In this document: positions 23,339 through 36,670 of the stretch, piece after piece
Layout: each line of letters begins with the position of its first letter
Numbering within the stretch: the first letter of the stretch is position 1
Assembly (NCBI GenBank): GCA_015680685.1
Contig: MNCI01002106.1
Location: forward strand, 9,733 to 73,732
Length of the DNA stretch: 64,000 nt
Source: Gnetum montanum
Taxonomy: Eukaryota > Streptophyta > Gnetopsida > Gnetales > Gnetaceae
Direction of reading: 5' to 3'
Program-made: the position numbers and the translations under genes
The notes under the pieces: model-generated
The model's input: the letters and a program-made list of their open reading frames with translations, nothing else
Databases searched by the model: none
Told to the model about the DNA's origin: nothing

Positions 23339-25229
23339 CTACAGTCCAACTAAAGGAAGAGGAGGAGTATCACCAACATCATCATCACTGGGGTCATTGT
23401 TGTTACCTAGTACCTATACCAATCATAATAAAAAAGGTTTAATTAGTTATCAAAATAACTAAACTATAGCATGAACTAAACTAAATTATAACAAGATAAA
23501 AGGAATTACTTAAAAATAATAAAACTTGGAAATATTTAGGTGCAACATCTTCTACAAGGAAGCTCTAAAGACCAACCTCTAGAGAATGGAGAATCTAATC
23601 TTTAAACATATTGGCCCAATCCACTTCCCCAAGATTAACACCATTTAAGATGTTTTTCTTCTTATTGTTAGTCCATGTAGGTAGTTCCCATGAAAAGGTA
23701 GTGGTGGTCAAATCCCCAAAAGTGGAAGTGACCTACAAAATGGGGCAATCAGCAATCACTGGAGAGCCTTCAAATTATCTTGAAGGAATATTTGGCATTG
23801 ATTCCTTTCATGAATAGCTCTAGATTTCACCTCTCTATGAACTCTTCTTATACTCACTTTATATAACTATCTTGTTCATCCTTATATTTCTTCTTGTGGT
23901 CCTTTTGTGCTTAGCCCCACTTAAGGATCCAAGCACAATAATCCCTCGACTTGTTGGCTTTGCAAGCCAACATGTCCATCTGCAACCTTTGCTCTACAAG
24001 GCTTCTAGCTAGAGCAACCTTGCTATTGATGGAATTCCAATGATCATTCTATCTCCTTGGTTCACAATAGGAGCCATGAATAAATCAAGCAAACCTACAC
24101 TAGAAATCCTCAGCTAGATGTCCCTAGGTGCTTGGCTAGCTAACCTATTTTGCACTGAATCCACCTCACCAAACTTGAGAAAAAGTGTTACTTAGCACAC
24201 CCTAAAGTGATCACAACAATAGCGGATAATGGCACAACCCCTACAACACAATGAAAATAGCCCATTAGCTTTGACATAGGCACATTAATACAAAATAAAA
24301 ATATAATAAACATAACCAATTTAAACAAAACTTATAGCCACACTAATAAAAGCAGCCTAATAATTAAAACCTAGATAGCCTAATAACTATATAACTAGAA
24401 AACATTAATATTGTATAAAAAACAAAATAAAAATAAGAATTCTTAGTTTGCTTAGTAGGTGAAGTCAACGTGGGGACCCTAAGGGGTATACATGTATGTG
24501 CATCCAAATCAAGAATACCCCACTAACTATGAGCCATTCCATTAGCCAAGCACCTCTTGTACACTTGATAATAACATGTGTGATGTATACCTACCAAAGT
24601 AATCCTTGAGTTGATCCATCACTATGAGCCTCACTAGTTGACTTTGGCAAAGACTTCCAATGTTGTTTAGGCTAGAGGTAAAAGCTAATTACTCTTGATC
24701 AATCCTTGGTTATCTACCTTATACCCATAAACATGCCAATCCAAACAAAAATTATTAAGTCCAAGTGGCCTAATGAAACCAAGTAAACCAAAAAACTTAA
24801 AATTACACTTACCCTTCCAAATAGTAGCTAGTGTTGGAAGGATTTTGGAACAAGGTGTGGACACAATGACTAAATAGTAACATATTTTTGGCATTGTATT
24901 AGATAAACTTAGGCCTGTCCTAAATTTTGGACAACTTACGTGTGCTTTGGTATACATGCCATGGAATTGGTCACCCTCCACATGAACTTGATGATCAAGA
25001 TGGCAGAATGAAGTAGCAAAGACTCCATGATAATAGCTATTGTGTTTAATGCCAAGTGTGACCATACCATCACACTAAAGTTCTATAGTAGAAAGGCTAA
25101 GAACTCCTTAGTCCGTATCCTAAGCCAAAGGAAGCCACAATCCAACACCATGTTAGTAGGTGGGGTGTTGAACTTTGGTGTATGTATGCAACACAATAAC
25201 CCAACTAGCTCAATCACCACTAAGATGGT
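23339..25229 (-). pseudogene. Antisense accessory gene of element 2 (FCP1/NIF-like domain plus coiled coil), decayed
   Basis: Read on the minus strand this is a shortened homologue of the antisense gene of element 3. Exon 2 (25229-24940) gives VVIELVGLL, then KEFLAFLL.NFSVMVWS, aligning with IVELVGVL and CEFLAFMLDNFEVAIWS. A GTAAGT donor follows at 24939. A block near 24180-24060 (LKFGEVDSVQNRL ... GLLDLFMAP) matches exon 4 (MKFREVSKAQKWL ... SLMELFMTP). The coiled-coil block (ILKWG.AQKDHKKKYK, then NLELFMKGI) and GEVDWANMFKD.ILHSLEVGL match exon 7. The last exon, 23413-23339, ends in the same Asp/Pro-rich tail and a stop. Exons 4b-6 are missing and stops are frequent. A weak TATA-like site near 27757 and an open stretch at 27692-27450 could be its displaced 5' end; that is uncertain because solo LTR C lies between. 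Confidence 0.78.
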
Positions 25230-26433
25230 CTTCAAGCAGGCTTGGCACAAACCAGTGATAATAGTAACAACCTTGTATGACCATAAAAAAATTGAACAAC
25301 CATTAAATAAAAAACTATAAGCATAGTATCATCATTTTCACATAAGACAAAATAACTAAATTTATAAGTTTCAACCATTAAGACCAAAGAAAAATTTAAC
25401 CAAAAAAATTAATAAAAACCAACCCATTAACATTGACAACAATCTTGTGGTGGAAATATCCATTAAAAATTACAAAACTTTTATGTAAAAAATGTTTACA
25501 TCATGAGAAATAGGCTATACCAAAATTTAACCCACAATAAAAACTATAAAATTCCAACTCAAATTTGATGATATTTTGACTAGAAATCCTAGTGTACAAA
25601 GAAACAGCTACAGTAAAACTCTAGTAAAGCTAGATAAAAAATTTCTATAGGATTCAAAAGGACTATTGAAAATCAACACACAACATGTAAATAACCACCA
25701 AGAGGCCAAACCATGCATAAAAAAATTCATAAAGTGCACCAACACTTTTTGTACAAGACTGGGAAGTTTGCAGTTTCAACAACTGAAATTGCAACTGTAC
25801 AAGGTAGTTCACGTGCATAAAAAATGTTAAAATTTTACTAAAATTTCTTTTCCTAAGTCTAGGTATTGCACATACATGAAATTTAATGAAACTTTAACAT
25901 CAACACTGCAATTTCAAGCTTAGAAAGAATTCATACAATAGCTTAGAAGCATGCTAAAATTTTACAAAAAAATCCCAACTTACAGAAAAACAATTGTAGT
26001 AAAAGCACTAAAAATATAAAGAAATTTAAAAATTATAGAATAGATGCCAAGCCCTTCCAAACAACCCTATGTATCCCTAGGAAGCTAGGACATTTCGAAA
26101 AACAATTATTTCAAGTGCCAACACTACCAGATTCAAGGGGGTAAAACAACAAAAGACCAAAATTTTGCTATACACTAACTTATGGAAAAATTCATAAAAA
26201 ATTAACTTTAAGTAAAAAATTAGTGATTTAACCATCAACTTGACTAATAAAAAAAAAACAACAACCCCATGATCCCAAAAATTAAAAATTACGTAATTTT
26301 TTTTAAATGAAAAATGGCATTGCTTTTTTGTAGAAAAAAAATTTAGAAAACACACAGAATAAGGTATAAGATAAACTCAATACTTGACATAGGTAGGCCC
26401 TAAGGCAAAAAAACATAATTTACACATGACCAT
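25230..26433. other. AT-rich spacer, probably intron 1 of the antisense gene
   Basis: It lies upstream (minus strand) of the FCP1-like exon. Nothing else is recognisable. A CTTGAAG acceptor precedes the exon at 25230. Confidence 0.4.
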
Positions 26434-27359
26434 TGATGAGCGGCGAGGTACTCCTACGTCTAACCATACAAATCACAAAGCATTCATGCGTGATCTAGTC
26501 GAATTCTATGGACTTTATTGTTTCTAGTGCACTAGTCTTCTAGGAAGTGAATCTTGCCTTAAGGTCAATCATTGTCTTCCCAATTACTCTTGTGACATAC
26601 ACTGCTATTGTTAAGTGTAATTGAGGCATTTGATTTTTATCATTTTATGTTTATGGTTTGGTGTTCAGAGATTAAAGTAATTAGTTTAACTAATTTACTT
26701 TAACTAATATCTAACTAATCCTAACATAACCATCCAATCCCACTTTCTGTACATGTCCTAAACCCACATATCCATTGCTAGATGACGAAGCACTTACACT
26801 ATTGGGTGTACCAAGTAATAATGCTACTAGAATTACCAAATTAATATGTGCTTTGCTTGAATCAGTTGTACTTATGTGTGTAATCTATTTTACTTAATTG
26901 CCTCATTAACTTAATTACTAGAAAATAGTTAATAAATTATTAACAATATTTAATAAATAATTAAAAACATTAAATGCATAAATAAAATATTTAATCTATC
27001 CAAGGTGCCACAAGGTTTATCAGAAAGCTCATCTTTATTGCCACACACACTGTCGTGCTTATGTACAACAATGTTGGAATAAAGATCTATACACTCAATG
27101 ACTCTTCTTGCAAGCACTCAAGAGGAAAATTCTTAACTTTCAAATGGAAAAATTGCAAGATCTTCACTACAACTACAATCTCTATTACCATAAATGTAAC
27201 TAGTAGGTGCCTATTTATAGACAAAAACAAACACTACATCGATGGTGCCACATCAATGCATGATATGATGCATCAACCTGGCTTCATTGACAAGACCCCA
27301 TCAATGAGGCCATGTTAACAAGGCCTTGTCAATGCACCTAACAAAACTACAACTCATCA
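26434..27359 (-). repeat. Solo LTR C, Athila-like, with target duplication ACCAT
   Basis: It starts TGATGAGCGGCGAGG and ends AACTCATCA, like the LTRs of A, B and D. Flanks are ACCAT at 26429-26433 and ACCAT at 27360-27364, a perfect 5-bp duplication with no internal sequence between. It is therefore the product of LTR-LTR recombination of an element that inserted into element 2. A minus-strand TATAAATA lies at 27212-27219. Its U3 lacks the GATATC array and instead shows repeated CATTGACAAGG/CATCAATG motifs, so it belongs to another subfamily. Confidence 0.92.
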
Positions 27360-28229
27360 ACCATAATGTAAATGCAATGTTTGAACCATTCAAGACCAAA
27401 ATTCATTCAACCTATGAGCCTAGCCAACATAAAATGGCTAGGTTATGGGCTAGAAATAAAGAAAAAATGGCCAAGAAAAGGGGCACTTGGCACTCATTAT
27501 GAATGATCCTTCTTCAAGAAAATGCCATAACAGGTTGGAGAGTCCTTTGGTAGTAGTTTCTACCTCTTCTAGGGCTAGGTTCTTACTTGTAGAAACACTC
27601 CTCTTGAAGATCTTAAATAGGTTAATGCAAAAATCTTCAAACCTCCTACACCTTCCTTGTAGTTGCACTAGTTCTTGATGAGTTTTGGCCAAACTATGCT
27701 GAGGATGGATGGGATTGAAGGAAAAATTGATGTGAAAGCTCTAATTCTATGCACTACTTATAGGATATAATCTAGGAAATTAGATTTTGACAAAACTATA
27801 ATGTGAAAATTATTTCCACACTTATGTGTTGGAAATCTAAGGACCTTGCCCAAAACCCCCACAAAACTCCCACATAACTTTATGTTCACAATTGAAAAGT
27901 AGGAACTATGCTAGGTTACTAAAAAAATTAATGTATAGTGACAATTTCAATTTTGATGGGCTTCACTATGTGCCTTCCAAATAAACTAATAAAAATCCTA
28001 GTACATTATGATTTATGCACTTCAACAAGAACTATGCTAGGATTAATTGCTGAATAATCCTTAGAATGGATTCTAAGCTTCAACCATTATCAAAAATCAC
28101 CTCCAAGCCACCCACCCACAACATGTTAAAGCCAATAAACCCTCATGCCAAAAATAAAAACCAGATGTTGACATTAGAAGGTTCTAAGCACCAAAGGAAG
28201 TCAAAACTCATAACAAAATAAGCTATTTG

Positions 28230-29660
28230 TAGGAAACTATGCTATCCAAGAGCACAACTACATTGGCTAGTGTAGATCCATGGGGTATAGAAATTCTCAA
28301 CACTAGCTAGGCTTCTAATTGATGCTATAATGATCATACCAAGCCCCAAAACCTAGCCAGAGCCTCTAGCATCCCTATAAGCTCATAGAACCTATCAATA
28401 ATGTCAAAACCTTTGATCATTCAATAACTACATTGGAGGACACTAGAACTATGCTGGCCACCGTAGTCCTAGCATAGTTTTCTGAGGTTGGCCATTAAAT
28501 GAATCAATAAAATCTCAAATAACAGTCAAAGTGGCACATCCTAATCTTCACACCTCCTTAGAGTCTCTACTAATCTTGGGGTGCCAGGTGACAAAGAAAA
28601 AAAAGTTAAAACTTATTTTAACCTTGAGACTAGGTTGGGGAATTCTAGGACTATATTGGCCAACATAGTCCTAATGTAGTTCCTCTATGAAAAGCCAATA
28701 ACAAGTCATTAACATGTCAAATCAACCTCTGAATGCATCATCCTAATCACAAAACCATGTTAGAGCCTATAGAGACCACCAAATCTTTGAAACTAATTTA
28801 AAATAGTCAAAATTCATTATCTTTTCCATAAACATGCTAGGACTACATTGGCTAGCATAGTTCTTGGGTAGACGGCCATATCAAGACTCCAACGACCTTC
28901 AAAATGAACAATTTTAAGCCTAAACCTTAGCTATGGACATCAATAACCTTGGAAACCCACAAATGTGCTCAATTGACCACAAAAACTAACCAAAATCAAA
29001 GATTCATGTTCAACTATGCTAGGATAAACTACAACCACACTGGCCAATGTGGTCCTAACGTAGTTCTAGTCCCAGGAATAGTTTACTTTTATCATAGCAT
29101 TTTGAATGACCTAATACTTAATTGAGGATTCCTAAAATATTAAATCCTATAGCCAACTATAATTTGACCTTGTTTTAACCATAGAAAGATTAAATTTTAC
29201 CAAACCATGTTGGGGCCACCTTGAACTACACTAGCCAACATAGTTCTAGGGTTTAAGGCTTCAAACACCACTTTTAGTGACTTATTTTGGCCTTTGAATG
29301 ACTGGTATATGATCCTAATGCCATTGCACTATCCTAGGAAGCTAATGGAACATAAGTTTCAACCTTGAGACATCACAAATTAAATTTTTCCCTACAACTA
29401 TGGTAAAACCATGCTAGCCAACATGGTTCCAGTGTAGTCTTTAGTCCTTAATCGCATTTGGAATTTCTAGAGGGTCAAACTTATGCTAAAGTTAATCAAT
29501 CTCCATTCCCAATCCACTATGCTATTAATTTAGACCATCAAAATCCCAAAACTAGCTCTAAAGAACTTGGAAACTCACATTTTTTTTCAAGAACCATGGT
29601 AGGACTTGCTAGTACAACACTGGCCAGCATGATTCTAGCATAGCTCTAGCATAGTTGCAA
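28230..29660. repeat. Array of ACTATGCTAG / CTAGCATAGT motifs in element 2
   Basis: About ten clusters, spaced 100-200 bases apart, each hold a pair of inverted motifs such as AACTACACTAGCCAACATAGTT or CCTAGCATAGTT. The consensus looks like a palindrome built on AACTACGCTGGCCAGCGTAGTT, with CpGs mostly decayed. Single copies occur in the 3' LTR (GGCTAGCGTAGTTTCC at about 35370) and the leader. The array sits upstream of the antisense gene and upstream of pol. Confidence 0.6.
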
Positions 29661-29819
29661 AAAAGGGGTCTTTTTTTTTTGCCTTTAACAACCTCAAAAT
29701 GACCTTCCCAAGTGCCCAAACTCTCCCTTCAATCCTATAGCCTTTTACCATTTCCTACTAAGGCCTAAAAATGGCAAAATGTGACCTTAATTAATCAATA
29801 TTGATCATGTTTTACCCCC

Positions 29820-30420
29820 ATGTTACCCACCTTGATAGGTTTGGCCTTATTCTACTTTTTTTGACCTATTTTGACATTGTTACACATTATTGGTGTTTAT
29901 GATGGTATTATTTGGTCTCATTTTCATCATTTTAGCATCATTTCGTCCCAATTTTACAAAATGTTTTTATCATTTGGCATCATTTGACCTTAGTTGACTT
30001 GGTTTAACATCATTTGATACCATTGGACATCAACATGACCTTTTTCAATAATCTAGAACATCATTTGATGGGCGTTTGACCATCATTTGGTCTTAATTTT
30101 ATCTCATTTATCACCATTTTCCTATCATTTGGATTTATTTCATATTAGCATGCATTTAATTTGTCTCATTTACTTTTCCTTCTTCTTTATGATTTTCGTT
30201 AGCCATGTTTTAACCTTGATCAACATCATAGAATGGAGTTTAACCATCATTTGGCCTTCCTTTAACTCCATTCTATCATTATTTATCCTTCATTCAACCT
30301 TACCTCACACTATTTAGCCTTCATTCCACCCTATTTATTTTTTCCAACCTCTTGCAACCTTTATTGGCCTTGTTTGAACCTTGTTTGACCATTGGAGTAA
30401 CATGTTTTGGCTTATCCATG
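29820..30420. repeat. Degenerate CATTTGACC / CATCATTTGG repeats
   Basis: Low-complexity sequence in which TTTGACC, CATCATTTGG and CATTTTATC recur every 15-30 bases. No coding content. Confidence 0.5.
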
Positions 30421-30510
30421 CATTATTGGTAAAGTACTTTATATTTTTTTTTGGCATTATTTACTTATTGTATCATACTTGTGATGCTTAATGCTCTATA
30501 GTTGACATGA

Positions 30511-33500
30511 AATATTGGAGTATGAACACTTGGAAGCAATTCAATCAGCCTTTGAGGCTAAACGGGCCTCATGGTGATGTTGAATGATTCATTGATCTTA
30601 ATTACTTAGATCTTGAGCCTGAGAGCCTTGTTGATCACATAGCCTCAATAGAGAAACCTCTTGAATGGCTAGAACACCTAGTTAAGATCCTTGACCTTGA
30701 GGTTGGCAACATTACTAGAGACTCTCTAGTTGAGGTTCCTATCATGATGCAAAGTGGTGAGGAAAAACACTAAAACTAATTTCCTCATTGGAAACTCAAT
30801 AGGCTTAACACATCATCAAGGTCCTCCAAGACAACATCAAGGTATTTGCCTAGTCATATGAAGATATGCCAAGTCTTGACCCATGCCTAGTGTAACATAA
30901 CAACATACTTAATCCTTGTATGAACCCAGTTAAGTAAAAAGTTTGCAAGATTAGATAGATTTAGCCCTAGTTGTTCACAATGAAATCATGAAACAGTATT
31001 AAGTTGGTTTCATTCAAGTTATCGATTATGCAGATTGGGTATCTAACATAGTGGTAGTCTATAAGATAAATGGGGGTATACATACCTATATTAATTTTTG
31101 AGACCTAAATAAGGAAACTATCAAAGGTTATTTCCCTTTGCCTAATATTAACCAACTTATCCATACTATGTCTAGACATGCCTTGGTATCCTTAATGAAT
31201 GGGTTCTTAGGATACAACTAAGTCAGGATTAACCCAAATCATCAACTTTGTATAAACTATCTGACCCCTTAGGGAACCTTTTGCTACACTATGATGCCCT
31301 TTGATCTAACAAATGTAGGTGCAACCTATCAACAAGCCATGACATATATCTTTAGTGATTATATGCTAGTATTGCTTAATGACTACATGGATGATATAGT
31401 CATTAAATATAAAATGGACAATGACCATGCACATGACCTTAACCTTGTGCTTAAATGATGTCTTAGATATGAGCCTAGGCTTAACCCCAAGGAGATGTTA
31501 GAACTAGTAAGATGCTTGCCTTTGTAGTATCCAAAGTAGGAATACATGTTGATCCTGATAAGGTTAAGGTTATATCCAACTTGGTAGTACCAAATAACCT
31601 TAAGAAGCTTTGGGGACTAAAAGGTATATTAAAATTTATCTACAAGTTCATCGCCAAGCCTATAGATAAGTTAAAACCCATGCACACTTGCTTATGAAAG
31701 GAGTTCACTATGAGTGGACAACTCAATGCCAAAAAGCCTTTGAAAACCTCAAGCAAGAGTTGGCATAACTACCCATAGTTTAACCACTGAAAAAGGATAA
31801 ACCTTTTTACATATACCTTTCTATGACACATCCATTTCTTTCCTACTCTATCAAAAAAAAGACAATGAAGCAAAGCAACTAGTATACTACCTAAGCCATG
31901 CATTAATTGCTTATGATACCTAATACACCAAAGTGGAGAACTATTATCTAGCCCTAGTATTCTCATTAAAGAAGTGGAGACACTACCTCTCTAGGAGCCA
32001 AGTCAATGTCATTTATAAGGGTAATGTGCTTAAATTCATAATGACCAATATATATGAAAGTAATCATATAGCCTATTATAAATCCATAATAGCAAAATTT
32101 GACCTCTATTACATCTCTCAAATCTCAATGAAATGTCAAGCTATAGCTGCATGACTTACCATCTCCCCACTGAAAGACCATGTAAGCATTGACCTTGAAT
32201 TCCCTAAAGAGCATGTTAACATTATTAGTGAAGTATCCGAGGACTAAAAGGCAATTATGCATCTTGAAGGAGCTTCAACTACCCATGGGACTAGTGCTGC
32301 TACCATCAGAACCTCACCTTCTAGTGAAATACAATCCTTCGCTTTCAATTCTCATGTACCAACAACGTAGTGGAATATGAAGAATTAATTAGGGGGATGA
32401 TGGTAGCTCATTACCAAGGAGTCAAATGCCTGATGATAAAAGATGATTCATAACTTATGGTTACCAAGTAATAGAGGTTTATGCATATAAAGCCAAACAT
32501 TTGCAACCTTATTATGACCTAGGTAGGAGACTAATGCAACAAGTTACAAGTATTGGTATCTAACATATACCCCAAATTGAGAACACATTAGCCAATGCCA
32601 TTGCAACCTTATTCCTAAGTGTGATGCTTGATGTATTTAGTAAGTTACATTTGTTAACTATAAACTAAGCTATTCCCATTATGTAGAACATTGAAGGTGA
32701 CTCTATAGCCTCTATAAACACCACTCCTCAAAAGGAATGGTATGACAACATCAAGTTTTACCTGATGCATGGTGAATTCTCACAAGGCTTGAATACTTCT
32801 CAAAAGGACATTGTACATAAAAAATCAGAATAATATGTCATTATAGGAAATAACACACTATGTCAATGATCCTATGATGGCATCTTGTTAGTGTGCTTGA
32901 GAAAAGCCAAAGCCCACATAGTACTTGAGTAAGTTCATGAAGGTAGATGTGGGGGACATATAGGACCTAGATCCATGGTCGCTAAAATTAGACAACTAGG
33001 CTATTACTAGCCCTATATGGAAAGTGACTACATATAGAAGATTAAAACTTGTGACACCTACTAATGACATAGCAATCTAATGCATGTGCCACCAACTAAG
33101 TTACACACTACTCAAATAACTTGTCCATTTCAATGATGGAAACTTAATATTATTATACCTATAACACCTAAGTCTTCCATAGGGCATAACTTTATCATCA
33201 CTGAACCAAATACTTTACAAAGTGGATTAAAGCTATTCTCCTAAGGAAAACAACATCTCAACAAGCTTGTAGATTCATACTAGCTAACATAGTAGCCCAT
33301 TTTGGCATACCTTTGACCATAGTCACGAATAGTGAACCATTGTTTAGTAGCCAAGAAACATAAGCCTTTTGTCAAGACCTAGGTATTAAAAATTCCTTTT
33401 CATCACTATACTACCCTCAAGCTAATGGATAAGTTGAAGCTAGCAATAAGGCCATCATAAACTTGCTTAATAATAATAAACACAAGTGGCATGAGTAGCT

Positions 33501-33962
33501 TATCCATGAACTTTGGATGTGTAGAACTACCTATTGAACCACAACTGATATAACCTCATATAGCCTAGTTTATGGATCTAAAGCTATTTTACCTCTTGAA
33601 TTGTAGGTTCCATCACTCAAAGTGGCTCTATCTAACTTCATCAATGATGAGTAGAATAAGGGGCTATGTACTAATGACCTGGATTCAGAGGAAGAGCAAT
33701 AGAGACAAATACTTGCTCACAACAAATGATACTAAGAGAGGTAGAAGCAACAACATCACCATGACCTAAGTAAACAAAAGATCAAGGAGGAGGACCTAGT
33801 CCTCAAGGCTATTCATGAGCATGTAAATAAGTTCTTAACTAACTAGAAGGGGCCTGTCTTGGTCATCAAGGCCTATGACAATAGAACCTTTGGAGTGGTA
33901 GACATGGATGGGAGTGAATTGGCCAATTTTAAACATTCCTATCTAAAGTTATATTACATCTA
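30511..33962 (+). pseudogene. Tat-like pol (RT, RNase H, integrase) of element 2, decayed
   Basis: RT blocks run from about 31000: VGFIQVIDYADWVSN, INPNHQL, GTFCYTMMPF and ATYQQAMTYIFSDYM, then the catalytic box YMDD at 31384-31395 (YVDD in element 3). The Ty3-type RNase H region follows (FYIYL-like, YLSHALIAY), then a second RNase H region (NNVVEYEELI near 32363). Integrase shows HEGRCGGHIGPRSM and a CDTY..H zinc finger. All have many stops and shifts. The closing segment (GVVDMDGSELANF.HSYLKL) matches the element 3 pol end. Confidence 0.82.
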
Positions 33963-34997
33963 ACCTAGTCTTATTTGCAAGTAAAAATCAATATTTAACA
34001 TCAATGACCTTTACACATAATAAATGAACTACAAATCTTTGTAAATCTAATGCACATTGCACAAATCTCATCATGTTGTAATAATAGTGACTCATGGTGA
34101 CTTGGTTTGCTAATTGTCTCATGTGGCCCTATGCATTATCTTGTAATAACATGTTTTCTTTGTCTTTTTTTCTTTTTCTTTTAGATTTGTACTTGCAAGG
34201 TGAAGCTTGGGAGTCATCACAAAGGTGAAAATCATCATGGTGTCAAGTTACCATGTGATCTTAGTGCATGAGATTAATCTAGCTTATTCTACCATACCAT
34301 GAGTGCTTGTTTCACATCATCACCATTACCCCTTCTTAAGCCTAATCCCATAGCCTAATTACAATCTTCCTTACTCTAAACAGTAATGATGACTTATGTT
34401 CAACACTCATGCATTGTGGTCATGTGAAATCTCCTTCTTCACACTCCATCATCAAGTTCATTGAATGTAACATGTATCATTCAGTAGGAAAACCAAATCA
34501 AATCCAACCTTGGTAATGAACCCCAATGAAGGTTTCACCCTATAAGAAAAAAGATGGAGAAGCAAATATCCAAGAAGCTAAAAGGCTGATGAAGATTAAA
34601 AGATAAACCAATGCCTTTAAACAAGCAAAGGGAGAAGCCTAACAACCAAAGAAACCTTGAATGGAAATGTTCATTACTCAAAAACATTACTAAGTGAGCA
34701 ACACTTCAAGACATGAAGCACAAATATCACATCAATCAACCAAAATGTTAATGCCATAATTGTAACCATGATGTCAACATTTGAAACTCATTGTTAATCC
34801 TATGACAACTCTCTCATGATCAAATATAGCCTTTAACCTCTATCACCTCATAATAACCTTATTCAATCATCACAAGCACTCTTCAACATGGTTCGATAGT
34901 AACAAAATCAAGTGTAGAAGGAATATGTTGGTGGTGGACTTGCAATGGTGTTTTGTATTCTTTGTCAATGTCTCTCAAGTTAATCCTCAAAACATCA
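33963..34997 (+). other. 3' untranslated region of element 2
   Basis: No coding domain. A pyrimidine-rich run ending TTTTAGATTTG at about 34180 resembles a splice acceptor and has a counterpart near 62885 in element 3. Confidence 0.5.
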
Positions 34998-35012
34998 ACA
35001 AAGAGGTGCCAG
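34998..35012 (+). other. Polypurine tract of element 2
   Basis: ACAAAGAGGTGCCAG lies immediately before the TGAAACACC start of the 3' LTR; element 3 has AACAAAGAGGGGCCAA at the same place. Confidence 0.7.
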
Positions 35013-35594
35013 TGAAACACCACAAAGAAAATCCATGTTGCAAATTTTGACATTGTAACTTTCACCATTAAACTTGAGGATGAAATTTTATTATAAAATG
35101 TAATATTTGTAGTCCATGAGCTATAATCTCACATACTTGAACTTTTTGGGGCCAAAAAATGCCTCATAAGTTGCTATAGCATTACTTCCCAAGTGGAAAA
35201 AGTCATGTCATGCCTATATTTGGACTTGGGAATGTTGAAAATGCCTTAGGAACTACCAAATTTGGTGTTTTCATGGGTTTTATGTTGGCCATAGTCGAAA
35301 TTACGTTGGAACCAACTACACCCATCGTTGGAATTGTTGGATGCTCATTTTCCCAACAATGGCTAGCGTAGTTTCCATAACTCTCATCCTAGTTCCAAAA
35401 ATCCAATGTGGATGCCATAAGGCCACCATAGTTATCACAATTCCAATCTAGTCCCGTGAGGCTAGCGTATTTCCTTTATGCATAATGTCAAATGTTACAT
35501 ATATTTGGCATTTGGTATATTTTCTTCTTACACATAATGTCTACTATAATGTATATTTAATGTTTTCCATGACATCTAGGAATGGGATGTCACA
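35013..35594 (+). repeat. 3' LTR of element 2, left segment
   Basis: It matches the 5' LTR from TGAAACACC to about 35310, then diverges into sequence with GGCTAGCGTAGTT-like motifs and a 115-bp stretch (two 54-bp subunits starting ATAATGT). That stretch recurs at 39604-39728, on the far side of a 4-kb insert. Confidence 0.7.
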
Positions 35595-36670
35595 ACTAGT
35601 ATAAAAGCAAAACATAACCCAAGGACCATTTAGAACCATGGTTTGACTACAATGTAAACCTGATGATGAACCATGAAACCATGACATAAGAAAAGTCATT
35701 GATCATCATTGGATGCACCATATATTTGATATGTAAGCCAAAAGATACTATTCCATTCATTTCATGAACAATGGATTAGGCATCTACAAAAGACATAGAT
35801 TGCACCAACCAACAAAATTCTTTCATGGATATCATTGGCTGATGAATATCTAATTACACCTCATCAAGATTTATCAATTGCAAGAGATGTTGGTAAGACA
35901 AGGATACACCAACTTAGGTAACTCTTACCCATCTAAATCTTGTAAATACTAATTGATTAAGGTCATTTTTAAGTTTCTCCAAAAAAATTTAGTAGCCATG
36001 ACCTAAATTGATCTTGTTTTGTTGAAACTCATTATCCTAGGCAACTTAGAATCATTTATAAGTCATCATGTCTTTCATATATCAACTTGGTAACATCATT
36101 ATTATAAAATAATCTAGTTGGAGCTTTTAAAATCTTGAAAAGTAAACTTTGTTTTTGAATCCTAAGACTATATCGAACACATAGTACTCATCGAGACAAT
36201 GATACAAATTTCATCTCAACCAAACTTACGATTTGAAAGATATCATTGTTTTAAATTTCTTGTTATGTGTGCATAAAAATAATATTAAATTATTTAATTA
36301 AAGTTAAATTTAAAATGAAATAAATGAAAGGTTGTGGGTTGGACCTCAAGCCTCATTTTTTAAGCAAAAATTCCATGGTATGTAGGCCCTACAAGAGTCA
36401 TGCAACATTGCAAAGAACTGCACTAGCCTAATAAGGGTGCATAGCTCTTATCTGAGGGCTTGAAAATCTCTCCAACACTCTATCCTACCATGATTTCTGC
36501 TCCAAAATTCCACACATCACATGCATGTATTTCCCTACCATTACCCATCATCTACCCTATCGCCATTGCATGTCACCCTACCATGATGCACTCCACTGTC
36601 GCCCATCACTCTACTGTGGCACCCTCCTACATGCATCACCTATCACCAATGCTACTACTACTATCCAATG

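Noticed and set aside
24685-25065. 126-residue open stretch on the minus strand as an independent gene
   Set aside because: The coding signal of the FCP1-like exon lies in another frame of the same strand; this stretch is its shadow running into the intron.
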